Shown piece by piece: positions 1 to 8,475 of a DNA stretch of 64,000 bases. Under the pieces are notes generated by a model. The model was not told where the DNA came from. It worked only from the letters and a program-made list of their open reading frames with translations, and searched no databases. Both the position numbers and the translations under genes were made by a program. The DNA comes from CAJCIY01 sp964245825 (GTDB lineage: Bacteria; Actinomycetota; Actinomycetes; Mycobacteriales; CAJCIY01): NCBI GenBank assembly GCA_964245825.1, contig CAXTNT010000006.1, positions 124,001-188,000 of the forward strand, read 5' to 3'. Numbering within the stretch: position 1 is the first letter of the stretch; each line of letters begins with the position of its first letter.

Positions 1-402
1 AGGCGTGACCCGTAGCGCAACGGTCTCTGACAGCGACCGGAGATGCCGTGGCGGAGGGCCGCCCGCGGCAACCTCAAGGAGGTGGAGCGCGTCGTGAAGG
101 CGCCTGTCCAACGCCCGCGCCTCGGCGACCTCGTGGTGCTCCGACGCGCCGTCCACGAGCAGCGGAGGCAGCAGTCTCACGGCTCCGTCCCCGTACAGGC
201 GGGCGGTCTGCTCGATCGACCAGTCCTCGTTCACCTGGCATCGGTGCTCGATGGCCAGCACTGGCACCCCGTTCTCGTCGGCGTCGCTGTCCCAGGCCAT
301 CGTGTCGTGGTCGACCTCGCACCAGTCCGGGCAATCCTTGGTCGCTGGCCCCGGGACATCGACGGTCGGGTGCTGCTCCGCCATTTCGGCCGTGGTGGTC
401 AT
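1..402 (-). CDS. DUF6907-like protein, 3'-truncated by window edge
   Basis: The frame opens with ATG at 402 and stays open for 134 codons to the window edge, so the C-terminus is missing. Residues 24-32 carry the metal-ligand-like motif CPDWCEVDH, close to the CPxWC...H motif of DUF6907 proteins, which are small actinobacterial proteins of unknown function often found on plasmids and integrative elements. The ATG overlaps the stop of the upstream gene (ATGA at 399-402), so the two are probably translationally coupled. The paralogous motif in that gene suggests a tandem duplication. Function unknown; zinc binding is inferred from the motif only. Confidence 0.7.
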   Translation of the reverse strand, partial: MTTTAEMAEQHPTVDVPGPATKDCPDWCEVDHDTMAWDSDADENGVPVLAIEHRCQVNEDWSIEQTARLYGDGAVRLLPPLLVDGASEHHEVAEARALDRRLHDALHLLEVAAGGPPPRHLRSLSETVALRVTP

Positions 403-998
403 CGGACCGTGCCGCCAGCCGCGTCGCGGTCGGCCTGCTCGATCGTCCGGACCGCGTCAACGGCCGCCCGGAGCGCGGTCGCGAGGTCGGCCGCGTCGCC
501 CACGGACAGCTCCTCCGGCACGTCCATGTGGACGCTCGGGACGGTCGCGTACTTGTCGCCGGCGGGGCCGGTGAAGGCCGTGAGGTCGATGTCGATCTTC
601 TTTCCGCGGTTGACCGTGTCCGCGCTGTCGAACGTCACCGAGGCGAGCACTCGGTTGTGCATGATCGCGTCATCCGACGCGATCATGGCGTGCGCCTCGG
701 TGCACCACCACGGGCAGTCAGCGGCGCAGGCCGTCTCGACGAGGTGCTGGCCGTAAGCGGCCATGACGCCCTTGTCTACGAGCATCCGGTGGACGCTCGC
801 GAGGTACAGCGGCCAGTCCGCGTCCTCGGCAGGGGTCGCGGGCATGTCGTCCTCGTAGGAGATCAGGCCGTGGCTATGCCCGTAGAGCGCGGCGAAGCCG
901 GTGTAACGGGGCATCCGGCTGGCGTCGTAGAGCATCCGGTTGTCCCGGGCGTCGAGCCTGAACGGCTCGGTGGTCGAGTCGGTGTCGGTACTGGTCAT
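399..998 (-). CDS. DUF6907-like protein
   Basis: 199 residues. ATG at 998 is preceded by a good ribosome binding site (GGAGG, six bases before the start). Residues 95-103 read CPWWCTEAH, the Cys-x3-Cys...His signature seen in DUF6907 proteins. The rest is acidic and soluble with no signal peptide or membrane segment. It is followed by a second gene with the same motif, overlapping by ATGA. Such pairs are common in actinobacterial mobile DNA, so the left edge of this window may be accessory, but no integrase or replication gene is visible. Molecular role unknown. Confidence 0.7.
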   Translation of the reverse strand: MTSTDTDSTTEPFRLDARDNRMLYDASRMPRYTGFAALYGHSHGLISYEDDMPATPAEDADWPLYLASVHRMLVDKGVMAAYGQHLVETACAADCPWWCTEAHAMIASDDAIMHNRVLASVTFDSADTVNRGKKIDIDLTAFTGPAGDKYATVPSVHMDVPEELSVGDAADLATALRAAVDAVRTIEQADRDAAGGTVR

Positions 999-1586
999 GC
1001 GGTCCTCCAGGGGTCGGCAAACTCACCGAGCCACTCGGCGAGTTACGCTCGCTGGACCCACGCTTACGGGGCCTCTTGGCACACCGCTGAGGCACAAGGC
1101 TTCCCCAAGATGCCGGGCGAGCCACTGCGGGTCCAGCCGAGCCGCCGCAAGCGCACCAGCGCCGATGACGGGGCTGGCTGAGGTGCGCGCCCGGTTCAGC
1201 TTGACGCCACGGCCTGTGGTGGCAAAATGAATACTCCAGCGCGCTTGGTCGTCCGGACTCTTTTGCGTCCCTCGCCCGCTCCGTTCCCTCGAGCAGTGGT
1301 GGCGATGACGACACGACGGCTGTTCCCCCGCGACAACGCCGAGTTGAGCCGCGACTGACATCCTGATGCCGGGCTCGACGAGGCCCGCCACGTACCCGCA
1401 GCCCGCGCCCTCCTTCTCAGGGCGCGGGCTGCGATGGGTCGACGACAGGTTCCCGAAATATGTACCATCCGTAGTTTGTCTGTGACTCCCCGTCAATATT
1501 GGTGCGCGGGGGTAACTCGGCCGCCGATTGCGGGTTATGGTCCCCTTTGCCGCTGGGACCTGCTCAGCGGCGGGAGGAGATAATCG
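999..1586. other. Intergenic region between divergent genes
   Basis: No convincing gene. A short open stretch with coding-like composition ends at a TGA near 1357-1359 (last residues about RRLFPRDNAELSRD) and is followed 38 bases later by a strong hairpin, so it could be the tail of a deleted gene. The right part must carry the promoter of the secreted protein at 1587; no clear -35/-10 pair stands out. Confidence 0.35.
1398..1432. terminator. Strong orphan hairpin, terminator-like
   Basis: Perfect 14-bp inverted repeat (GCAGCCCGCGCCCT and its complement) around a 7-base pyrimidine loop. There is no T-run. It does not follow any intact annotated gene on either strand; the only candidate transcript is the decayed short ORF ending near 1359. 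Confidence 0.5.
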
Positions 1587-2903
1587 ATGTCGAAATGGGG
1601 GATTAGAGGTGCGCGCGTCGGCGCACTGCTCCTGGTCGCCGGAACCGGTCTCGCGTTGGCGCCCACCGCCGCGCATGCGGCCGCGGCGGCCAAGAAGACC
1701 AACACATTCTGGGTGAACAGCAGCGGCACCACGTTTACCCCGCCGGGCACCAGTTGTGCCAACCCGGGCTTCGCAACCGTGCAGGCAGCAGTGACTGCCG
1801 CCGAGGCGTCCACCAAGCCCAACCCCGTCGTGGAGGTCTGCTCCGGCACCTACACCGAGCAGGTGACCTTCGGCGGCGGGAACATCTCGGTCGTCAATGC
1901 CGGCTCTTCCGTCGTGCTCGCGATGCCGCAGACGCCGGTGGCGGACACGGCCTGCAACATCAGCGGGGCCGACATTGAGGTGTCGATCTGCAGCACCGCT
2001 CAGGCCATCGTGTCTATCACCGGCATCGAGGTCCAGGCGCAGCTGCAGTCGACGCCCTGCGACCCGCTGTACGGCATCTTCGTCGGCGGCGGCGGCAACA
2101 CATTGAAGCTGACGAACTCGACCATCACCGGCGCCACCCAGGTGCCGTTCAGCGGCTGCCAGGTCGGCATTGGCCTGCGGGTGGGCAGTGCCGCCGCCGG
2201 TCAGATCGGCCACGCGACGCTGAAGAACGACACGGTGCAGGACTACCAGAAGGGCGGCATCGTCGTCGACGGCACCAGCTCCACGGCCTCCATCACGTCG
2301 ACCACCGTCACGGGCAACGGCCCGACCGGCGTCACGGCGCAGAACGGTATCCAGGTCAGCCGCGGCGCCGTAGGCACCATCAGCGCGTCGACGGTCACCG
2401 GAAACGAGTACACGGGCACCGACACCCAGGCCAGCGGGATCCTGTTCTACTCCGCCAACCCGGGCTCGAAGGTGGTCGACTCCACGATCAGCGACAACGA
2501 CATCGGGGTCTACGCGATCTCGAACGAGACCAGTCAGCCGACCGGCACGGAGTTCGCGATCACCGGCAACACCTTCACCGACAACGACGGTGAGGCCATC
2601 GATCTCGGCTACAGCTACACCACCGTGACCGGCAACACGATCAGCGGCACCGGTCAGGTTGGTCTGGAGATCGACCAGACCAGCGCCGACAAGTTCGGGA
2701 TCAAGGTGACGGCAAGCAAGGACTCGTTCTCCGACCAGACCACGGCGGCGGTCCTGATCACCTCCGACCAGGACCCGTCCGACAAGCCCGGCTCGCTCTC
2801 GCTGACCAAGAGCAAGGTGAGTGGGAACCCCGCTCCTTCGGTCATCGGGTCGATCCAGGACGAGAGCAGCAACTTCTCGATCACCCTGTCGAAGGACACC
2901 TGA
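1587..2903 (+). CDS. Secreted right-handed beta-helix protein
   Basis: 438 residues. The N-terminus is a classic signal peptide: positive WGIRGAR, hydrophobic core, cleavage expected after AHA near residue 31. The body has the repetitive G-N-T-I-T/V-T-G-N pattern of parallel beta-helix (pectin-lyase-like, NosD-type) folds, e.g. repeated TVTGN, STITG and SGNP turns. An early segment reading TVQAAVTAA...YTEQV matches the entry segment typical of secreted beta-helix proteins. Strong RBS (GGGAGGAG) before ATG. No catalytic residues can be assigned, so substrate (polysaccharide or adhesion) is unknown. A hairpin follows the stop. Monocistronic. Confidence 0.8.
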   Translation: MSKWGIRGARVGALLLVAGTGLALAPTAAHAAAAAKKTNTFWVNSSGTTFTPPGTSCANPGFATVQAAVTAAEASTKPNPVVEVCSGTYTEQVTFGGGNISVVNAGSSVVLAMPQTPVADTACNISGADIEVSICSTAQAIVSITGIEVQAQLQSTPCDPLYGIFVGGGGNTLKLTNSTITGATQVPFSGCQVGIGLRVGSAAAGQIGHATLKNDTVQDYQKGGIVVDGTSSTASITSTTVTGNGPTGVTAQNGIQVSRGAVGTISASTVTGNEYTGTDTQASGILFYSANPGSKVVDSTISDNDIGVYAISNETSQPTGTEFAITGNTFTDNDGEAIDLGYSYTTVTGNTISGTGQVGLEIDQTSADKFGIKVTASKDSFSDQTTAAVLITSDQDPSDKPGSLSLTKSKVSGNPAPSVIGSIQDESSNFSITLSKDT

Positions 2904-2927
2904 GCTAGCCAGGGAAGACCAGCAGCC

Positions 2928-2958
2928 AGGGGCGGGACCGCGCAGCGGTCCCGCCCCT
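2928..2958 (+). terminator. Rho-independent-like terminator
   Basis: Perfect 14-bp inverted repeat (AGGGGCGGGACCGC with its complement) with a 3-base loop, 25 bases after the stop of the beta-helix gene. It lacks a T-tract, as is usual for high-GC actinobacterial terminators. Confidence 0.7.
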
Positions 2959-2995
2959 GTGCCATGTCCCGGTCATGACGCGCCGAGGAGCAGGA

Positions 2996-4228
2996 GTGAG
3001 CATCGAACCGGAGGTCGACGCCGCCGAGGTCGGGCTGGACGCGCCGCGGCTGCGCCGGATCGACCGCCACCTCGCCGCGTACGTCGACGACGGGCGTCTC
3101 GCTGGCTGGTCGGTCCTCGTCGCCCGCCACGGTCGGGTGGCGCACTGCTCGACCTACGGTCGCCGAGACGTCGAGGCGGACCTGCCGATGGAGACGGACA
3201 CGATCGTCCGGATCTACTCCATGACCAAGCCGGTCACCTCGGTCGCGGTCATGATGCTGGTGGAGGAGGGCCTGCTCGAGCTGACCACGCCCGTCGACAC
3301 GCTCCTCCCGTCGTTCGCCGACCTGCGCGTGTGGACCGGTGGGCCGGCCGCGAAGCCCGTCACGGCGCCGGCCGCCCAGCGGATGCGGCTATGGCACCTG
3401 CTCACGCACACCGCGGGGCTGACGTACGGCTTCCACCACATGCACGTCGTCGACGAGATCTACCGCCAGCACGGCTTCGAGTGGGGGCAGCCGCGCGACC
3501 TCGACCTGGCCGGGGCAGTCGACGCGTACGCGTCGATGCCGCTCGCCTTCGAGCCGGGCGCCGAATGGCTCTACTCGGTCGCCACCGACGTCCTGGGCCG
3601 CATCGTCGAGGTGGTCTCCGGACAGACGCTGCCGGAGTTCCTCGCGGCCCGCGTCTTCGGGCCCCTGGGCATGACCGACACCCACTTCCAGGTGCCCGAC
3701 GCCGACCTCGACCGTCTGGCCGCGCTGTACGTGCCACACCCCAGGACCGGCGCAGCCATGCGGTACGACGCCTTCGGCAAGGCCGCCACCCGGCCGGTCA
3801 CCGCTCCCAGCGGCGGTGGGGGGCTGGTCTCGACGCTGGGGGACTACCACCGCTTCACCGAGATGCTGCGCGGCCGGGGTGAGACCGGGGGAGCCCGCCT
3901 GCTGGGCAGCCGCACCCATGCCGCGATGGTGGCCAACCACCTGCCCGGCGGGACCGATCTGCGGGCCTTCGGCCGGCCGCTGTTCGCCGAGAGCGCGTTC
4001 GACGGGGTCGGCTTCGGACTCGGGTTCTCGGTCGTGGTGGATCCGGCAGCGACCAAGGTGCTGACCTCGCCGGGCCTGTACGGCTGGGGCGGCGCAGCCT
4101 CGACGGCCTTCTGGGTAGATCCGGCCGAGGACCTGACCATGATCTTCCTGACCCAGCTACTGCCGTCGAGCACGTACCCGCTGCGCTCGGCTCTCGACAC
4201 GCTGGTGCACCAGGCGCTGGTGGACTGA
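2996..4228 (+). CDS. Serine hydrolase, class C beta-lactamase/EstB family
   Basis: 410 residues from GTG 2996, chosen because GAGGAG sits five bases upstream; an in-frame ATG at 2975 has no RBS. The catalytic S-x-x-K is SMTK at residues 75-78, and the second motif is Tyr193 in WLYSVATD, a form typical of EstB-like esterases rather than true beta-lactamases (which have YxN). HTAGLTYGF and the glycine-rich GGGGLVST segment are also family hallmarks. No signal peptide, so a cytoplasmic esterase or D-aminopeptidase-like role is more likely than beta-lactam resistance. Stands alone between a terminator and the ligase gene. Confidence 0.88.
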   Translation: MSIEPEVDAAEVGLDAPRLRRIDRHLAAYVDDGRLAGWSVLVARHGRVAHCSTYGRRDVEADLPMETDTIVRIYSMTKPVTSVAVMMLVEEGLLELTTPVDTLLPSFADLRVWTGGPAAKPVTAPAAQRMRLWHLLTHTAGLTYGFHHMHVVDEIYRQHGFEWGQPRDLDLAGAVDAYASMPLAFEPGAEWLYSVATDVLGRIVEVVSGQTLPEFLAARVFGPLGMTDTHFQVPDADLDRLAALYVPHPRTGAAMRYDAFGKAATRPVTAPSGGGGLVSTLGDYHRFTEMLRGRGETGGARLLGSRTHAAMVANHLPGGTDLRAFGRPLFAESAFDGVGFGLGFSVVVDPAATKVLTSPGLYGWGGAASTAFWVDPAEDLTMIFLTQLLPSSTYPLRSALDTLVHQALVD

Positions 4229-4292
4229 CGCAAGGACGCCACGACGCCCCGGTCCCGGCTTCGTCGCGGCGTACCGATGGAACACTGAGCCG

Positions 4293-5381
4293 ATGAAGCT
4301 GCCCGTGATGCCACCGGTCGCGCCGATGCTGGCGAAGTCGGTCCCGACCATCCCGCCGGGGGCGTCCTACGAGCCCAAATGGGACGGATTCCGGTGCATC
4401 TGCTTCCGGGATGGTGACGAGGTCGAGTTCGGCAGCCGCAACGAGAAGCCGATGACGCGCTACTTCCCCGAGCTGGTCGAGGCGGTCAAGGCCGAACTGC
4501 CCGAGCGGTGCGTGCTGGACGGCGAGATCGTCATCGCGGCGGGGGAGGGGCTCGACTTCGAGGCGCTGCAGCAGCGCATCCACCCCGCCATCTCCCGCGT
4601 GACCCTGCTGTCGGAGACCACACCGGCCTCGTTCATCGCCTTCGACCTGCTCGCCCTCGGCGACGAGGACTACACCGGGCGTCCCTTTGCCGAACGGCGG
4701 GCAGCTCTCGAGCTGGCACTCGCCGAGGCGCACGCACCGGTCCACCTCACCCCGACGACCACGGATCTGGAGATCGCGAACCGCTGGTTCGTCGAGCTCG
4801 AGGGCGCACATCTCGACGGCGTCATCGCCAAGCCGCTCGCGGGCACCTACCAGCCCGACAAGCGGGTGATGTTCAAGATCAAGCACGTCCGTACGGCCGA
4901 CTGCGTGCTCGCCGGCTTCCGCTGGCACAAGACCTCGACCGAGGCGCAGCCGCTCGTCGGCTCGCTGCTGCTCGGCCTCTACGACGACGACGGCAGGCTG
5001 CAGCACGTCGGCGTCGTCGGTGCGTTCACCGGCGCGCGTCGCGCCGAGCTCGTCGCCGAGCTCGAACCGCTGGTCGTGCGCGACGACGACGAGCACCCGT
5101 GGCAGGAATGGGCCAGCGCCGAGGCCCATCAGAGCCAGCGGCTGCCCGGCAACGTCAGCCGCTGGAACGCCACGAAGGACCTGTCCTTCGTCCCGCTGCG
5201 ACCCGAGCGGGTCCTCGAGGTGAAGTACGAGCACATGGAGGGCACCCGGTTCCGCCACCTCGCGCACTTCGTGCGTTGGCGCGACGACCGCACGCCTGGG
5301 TCCTGCACCTACGAGCAGCTCGAGCAGCCGCTCACGTTCAGTCTCGACGACATCGTCCCCGGGCTCGGATCGACCCGCTGA
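4293..5381 (+). CDS. ligC: ATP-dependent DNA ligase, LigC type
   Basis: 362 residues. Adenylation motif I is EPKWDGFR, with Lys29 as the residue expected to carry AMP. Motif III-like FDLLALGDEDYTG and motif IV LDGVIAKPLAGTY follow, then an OB-fold domain with motif V MFKIKHVRTADCVL. The length and the lack of extra domains match the short actinobacterial LigC (Rv3731-like) enzymes, which act in short-patch repair alongside the essential NAD-dependent LigA. No Ku, primase or nuclease gene lies nearby, so this is not an LigD NHEJ locus. Confidence 0.92.
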   Translation: MKLPVMPPVAPMLAKSVPTIPPGASYEPKWDGFRCICFRDGDEVEFGSRNEKPMTRYFPELVEAVKAELPERCVLDGEIVIAAGEGLDFEALQQRIHPAISRVTLLSETTPASFIAFDLLALGDEDYTGRPFAERRAALELALAEAHAPVHLTPTTTDLEIANRWFVELEGAHLDGVIAKPLAGTYQPDKRVMFKIKHVRTADCVLAGFRWHKTSTEAQPLVGSLLLGLYDDDGRLQHVGVVGAFTGARRAELVAELEPLVVRDDDEHPWQEWASAEAHQSQRLPGNVSRWNATKDLSFVPLRPERVLEVKYEHMEGTRFRHLAHFVRWRDDRTPGSCTYEQLEQPLTFSLDDIVPGLGSTR

Positions 5382-5489
5382 CACCGCGGCCGCGCTTTCG
5401 GTCCGGTCACTACGGCGGTTCCCGTTGTCGGGGAGTCATCGGCTGGCTACGCTCGGGACACCCCACGGGCCCCTGCGCGCATGGCGCAC

Positions 5490-5628
5490 CCGTGGAGTAC
5501 CGCCGAACCCGGACCCATCCGGGGCCGGGGACCCACTGCGTCACCTGGGGTGAGTCGAGGGCCCGTCCGCGGGTCGTCGTAGGGCGCTTCCGGCCCGAAC
5601 CCGTCAGCTGACCTGGTAGGCGGGCGAC
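5490..5628 (+). promoter_or_regulatory. c-di-AMP (ydaO/yuaA-type) riboswitch
   Basis: The leader of the NlpC/P60 gene contains conserved blocks of the ydaO class in order: CGCCGAACCC near 5501, GGGTGAGTC near 5548, and the 3' block GAACCCGTCAGCTGACC followed by TGGTAGGCGG at about 5596-5623. In actinobacteria this class sits upstream of cell-wall hydrolases such as RpfA and NlpC/P60 proteins and turns expression down when c-di-AMP is high. Boundaries are approximate. Confidence 0.85.
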
Positions 5629-5642
5629 GGAAGAGTGAGGCG

Positions 5643-6830
5643 TTGGCGACCGCACGCACTGACGAACGCGCACCGGCGCGCCGGTGGCGCCGCCGACCGC
5701 TGGCCGCGCTGCTGGGCCTGACCCTGGCGGTGCCGCTGGTGCTCGTGCTGGGTGGTTCCGGTCAGGCGGCCCCCACCCTGACCATCGCGCAGGCGGAGGC
5801 GCAGATCGCGGTCCTCCAGACCCAGGAGGACGCCGCGGTCGAGGCCTTCGACCAGGGTCAGATCGCGTCCACCGCAGCCCAGCGACAATCGAGCGCGGCG
5901 CAGGCCAACCTGGCCACGCAGAGCGTCCGGCTCGCGAGCATGTACGCCGGGATCCGCTCCTTCGCGATCGCTTCGTACGTCACCGGGGGCGTCGACCCGC
6001 TCTCGGCGATCTTCGCCGGCGGTGATCCCGAGCGGCTGATCCGGCGGGCCGGCGCGCTCGACGAGGTCGCCCGGGGCCAGCACGCCCGGGTCCAGGCACT
6101 CCAGGCTCAGGTGCTGTCCGTGGCGGACGCACAACAGACCGCGCAGCAGCGGGCGGGCCAGGCGGCGGATGCGCTGCGGCGTCTGGCGGCGAGCCGGGAC
6201 CACATCACCGGACTGCTCAGCCAGCAACAGGCCGTGCTCTCGCACCTGCAGGCCCAGCAGCGGGCGGAGCTCCTGGCCCAGCAGCGGGCGCAGCAGGCGG
6301 CTGCCGCCGCCCAGGCGAAGGCGGCCCTGCTCGCCCAGCAGAAGGCCGCGGCGGCCCAGGCCGCCGCCGCTGCCGAGGCGGCCGCCCGGCGTGCCAGGGC
6401 AGCGCTCGTCTCCAGGACAGTCGCCCGGAGCGCCCCTCCAACGGCACCGCCCATCACTGCGCCCGGCCCCGGTCAGGGCTCGGACGCCGGCCTGGTCGCG
6501 CTGCATGCGGCCGAGACGCAGCTCGGCAAGCCCTATGTCTACGGGGCCGCCGGCCCCAACGTCTACGACTGCTCCGGGCTGGTGATGTGGGCCTTCGCCC
6601 GCGCCGGGATCGCCCTGCCGCACAGTGCCGCGGACCAGTACGGGTTCGGCACCCATGTGGCGCTCACCGACCTTGAGCCTGGCGACCTGGTCTTCTACGA
6701 CGACGGCGACACGATCGGACACGTCGGCATCTACTACGGCGGCGGCGAGATGATCGACGCCAACCACACCGGCGGCTGGGTGGGCATCCGTCCGCTGTAC
6801 TCCGGCCTGGTCGGGGCGACCCGCCTGTAG
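5643..6830 (+). CDS. NlpC/P60 peptidoglycan endopeptidase, RipA-like
   Basis: 395 residues from a TTG start. An N-terminal export signal (twin-arginine-rich start, hydrophobic core AALLGLTLAVPLVLVLGG) is followed by a long Ala/Gln-rich coiled coil (about residues 45-250) and a C-terminal NlpC/P60 domain. Catalytic Cys310 lies in YDCSGL and His360 in IGHVGIY; the GDLVFY segment is typical. It should cleave the D-Glu/DAP bond of peptide stems, for growth or daughter-cell separation; the coiled coil probably regulates or positions it. The c-di-AMP riboswitch directly upstream ties its expression to the turgor/wall signal. Confidence 0.93.
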   Translation: MATARTDERAPARRWRRRPLAALLGLTLAVPLVLVLGGSGQAAPTLTIAQAEAQIAVLQTQEDAAVEAFDQGQIASTAAQRQSSAAQANLATQSVRLASMYAGIRSFAIASYVTGGVDPLSAIFAGGDPERLIRRAGALDEVARGQHARVQALQAQVLSVADAQQTAQQRAGQAADALRRLAASRDHITGLLSQQQAVLSHLQAQQRAELLAQQRAQQAAAAAQAKAALLAQQKAAAAQAAAAAEAAARRARAALVSRTVARSAPPTAPPITAPGPGQGSDAGLVALHAAETQLGKPYVYGAAGPNVYDCSGLVMWAFARAGIALPHSAADQYGFGTHVALTDLEPGDLVFYDDGDTIGHVGIYYGGGEMIDANHTGGWVGIRPLYSGLVGATRL

Positions 6831-6875
6831 CTGCAGGTCCCGCTCGTGCCTGGGGCTGCGGGTCGGCCGCGCCGC

Positions 6876-7595
6876 TCAGCGCAGCAGGTAGCGGCAGAAG
6901 AGCAGGACGTCGTCGGTGAGCAGCCCGGCGAGGCGGCCCCGTAGCGGGCCATCCCAGGGTGCCCCGGCCACGACCCTGGCCGGACCCGGGCCGGCGAGCA
7001 CCGGCGCGAGCGTGAGACACAGCTCGTCGAGCAGGCCGGTGGCGCCCAGCTGGCCGAACAGCCCTGGCCCGCCCTCGCACAGCACCGAGGTGAGCCCGCG
7101 CGCCGTGAGCGCCTCGAGGGCGGCCGGCAGGTCGACCGACGCCTCGCCACAGACCACCGTCTCGCAGCCGGACACATCGGCCGCCGCCGTGGCCGTGGTC
7201 AGCAACAGCGGCGGAGCGGTCGCCCGGGCGATCCAGGGCTCGTCGCCGCGCCACGACGACGCCCGGCCCACGACCGCCAGCCGCGGCACGTCGGCGCGGC
7301 CGTCGGCACGCCGGCGGGAGCGCCGACCGGCCGACGGGTCGATCGGGCCGTAGCCCTCTGCTCGGACGGTGCCGGCGCCGACGAGCACGACGTCGGCGTG
7401 GTCGCGCAGCATGGCGAACACGGCCTGGTCGGTATCGTTGCCCAGGCCGCCGCTCGTCCCGGCCAGGCTCGTCGCGCCGTCGGCTGCAGACACGAAGTTG
7501 GCTCGTACCCACGCGGGAACGGGCGGTCGGTAGCGGTCGTGCAGCCCCTGCGCGGTGGCCGGATCGGGCCCGTCCGGCTCGAGCAACGCACGCAC
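6876..7595 (-). CDS. RibD C-terminal domain reductase
   Basis: 239 residues, GTG start. The fold signature of RibD_C/dihydrofolate-reductase-like enzymes is clear: AWVRANFVSAADGATS at the start, VLVGAGTVRAEGYGP near the middle, and the NADPH-binding LTSVLCEGGPGLFGQL. In actinobacteria such stand-alone pyrimidine-reductase-family proteins are annotated as RibD_C proteins; riboflavin involvement is not proven since no other rib genes are nearby. A -10 hexamer TAGGGT ends exactly six bases before the GTG, so the mRNA is probably leaderless, with its promoter in the 3' end of the upstream GNAT gene. Confidence 0.85.
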   Translation of the reverse strand: MRALLEPDGPDPATAQGLHDRYRPPVPAWVRANFVSAADGATSLAGTSGGLGNDTDQAVFAMLRDHADVVLVGAGTVRAEGYGPIDPSAGRRSRRRADGRADVPRLAVVGRASSWRGDEPWIARATAPPLLLTTATAAADVSGCETVVCGEASVDLPAALEALTARGLTSVLCEGGPGLFGQLGATGLLDELCLTLAPVLAGPGPARVVAGAPWDGPLRGRLAGLLTDDVLLFCRYLLR

Positions 7596-7601
7596 GGCGC
7601 G

Positions 7602-7607
7602 ACCCTA
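7602..7607 (-). promoter_or_regulatory. -10 element of leaderless RibD-like gene
   Basis: TAGGGT on the minus strand; six bases separate it from the GTG at 7595, placing the expected transcription start on the start codon. Confidence 0.5.
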
Positions 7608-8357
7608 GCCGGGGGCCGGCGGGCGGTAGTAGCCAGACATCGGCCAGGCGTCGAACCCGAGGCGGTCGTAGAGGCGGTCCGCGCCGTCGTTGCCCCCGTC
7701 CACGGCGAGCAGGACCTCGGGGGCGCCGCCGGCCAGGCTCTGCCGGACGAACCAGGCGGTGACCGCCCCCCCGAGGCCGGCCCGGCGCATCTCGGGATGG
7801 ACGGCGAGCGAGGACAGATGCCCACGCGGCCAGGCGAGCACCGTCTCGGCGGCACAGGCCACCAGCATCCCGTCCTCGTACGCCCCGCACCACCGGCCGC
7901 CGATCGCGGCGCCGGGCCGGACCGCCGGGCGGGGGTTGGCCAGGTCCAGAAGATGTTCGATCGCGGACCGGGTGGGCGCGTCGTCGGATAGCCAGTCCAC
8001 CCGGTCCTCACCGTGCTGCGACGGGCAGGCCGCAGACCGCAGCCGCAGCGTCCAGCGGTGTTCCGGCCCGAGACCCAGGGTGGCGGGGTCGACGTGGGTC
8101 CGGCGGGCGACTACTGCCTCGTCGCCAGGCTGGGCGTGCCCGGCCAGCGCAGCGCCCGCGGCGGCGGGCGGCCCGAGGGCGTGGAGCACCGGTCCGACCG
8201 ACCAGGGGTGACCCGAGCGCCAGACCACCGCGGTGCCGTCGTACCACGCTTCGTCGAACGTCACCCGGGGCGACGCGCAGATGCGCGCCCAGGGATGCGC
8301 GTCGAACTGCTCGGCCACGAGCGCCACGAGCGCCTCGGGATCGGCCAGCACCTGCAT
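7605..8357 (-). CDS. GNAT family N-acetyltransferase
   Basis: 250 residues from ATG 8357; longer upstream frames are excluded because the divergent DUF3145 gene and its RBS occupy that DNA. The GNAT core is in the C-terminal half: LSSLAVHPEMRRAGLGGAVTAWFV gives motif A with the R-x-x-G-x-G acetyl-CoA loop, followed by VLLAVDGGNDGADRLYDRLGF (motif B). The N-terminal half resembles the actinobacterial two-lobed GNATs of unknown substrate. A TACCGT hexamer (8366-8371) predicts a 2-base leader. Confidence 0.85.
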   Translation of the reverse strand: MQVLADPEALVALVAEQFDAHPWARICASPRVTFDEAWYDGTAVVWRSGHPWSVGPVLHALGPPAAAGAALAGHAQPGDEAVVARRTHVDPATLGLGPEHRWTLRLRSAACPSQHGEDRVDWLSDDAPTRSAIEHLLDLANPRPAVRPGAAIGGRWCGAYEDGMLVACAAETVLAWPRGHLSSLAVHPEMRRAGLGGAVTAWFVRQSLAGGAPEVLLAVDGGNDGADRLYDRLGFDAWPMSGYYRPPAPG

Positions 8358-8365
8358 GGCGGCGC

Positions 8366-8371
8366 ACGGTA
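8366..8371 (-). promoter_or_regulatory. -10 element of near-leaderless GNAT gene
   Basis: TACCGT on the minus strand, eight bases before the ATG at 8357, giving a predicted leader of about two bases. Confidence 0.4.
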
Positions 8372-8475
8372 GCGCCCGGAGCGTGACGGGCCGGTGTCGA
8401 TGTGTCACCATGATCACGGACCACCACGGAGTCGAGGTCGTCGGGGAAGGCGCCCCTCGTCCGGTCGGAGGTCTC

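Noticed and set aside
4293..5381. NHEJ ligase locus
   Set aside because: The protein has only the ligase core, and no Ku, polymerase or phosphoesterase domain or gene is present.
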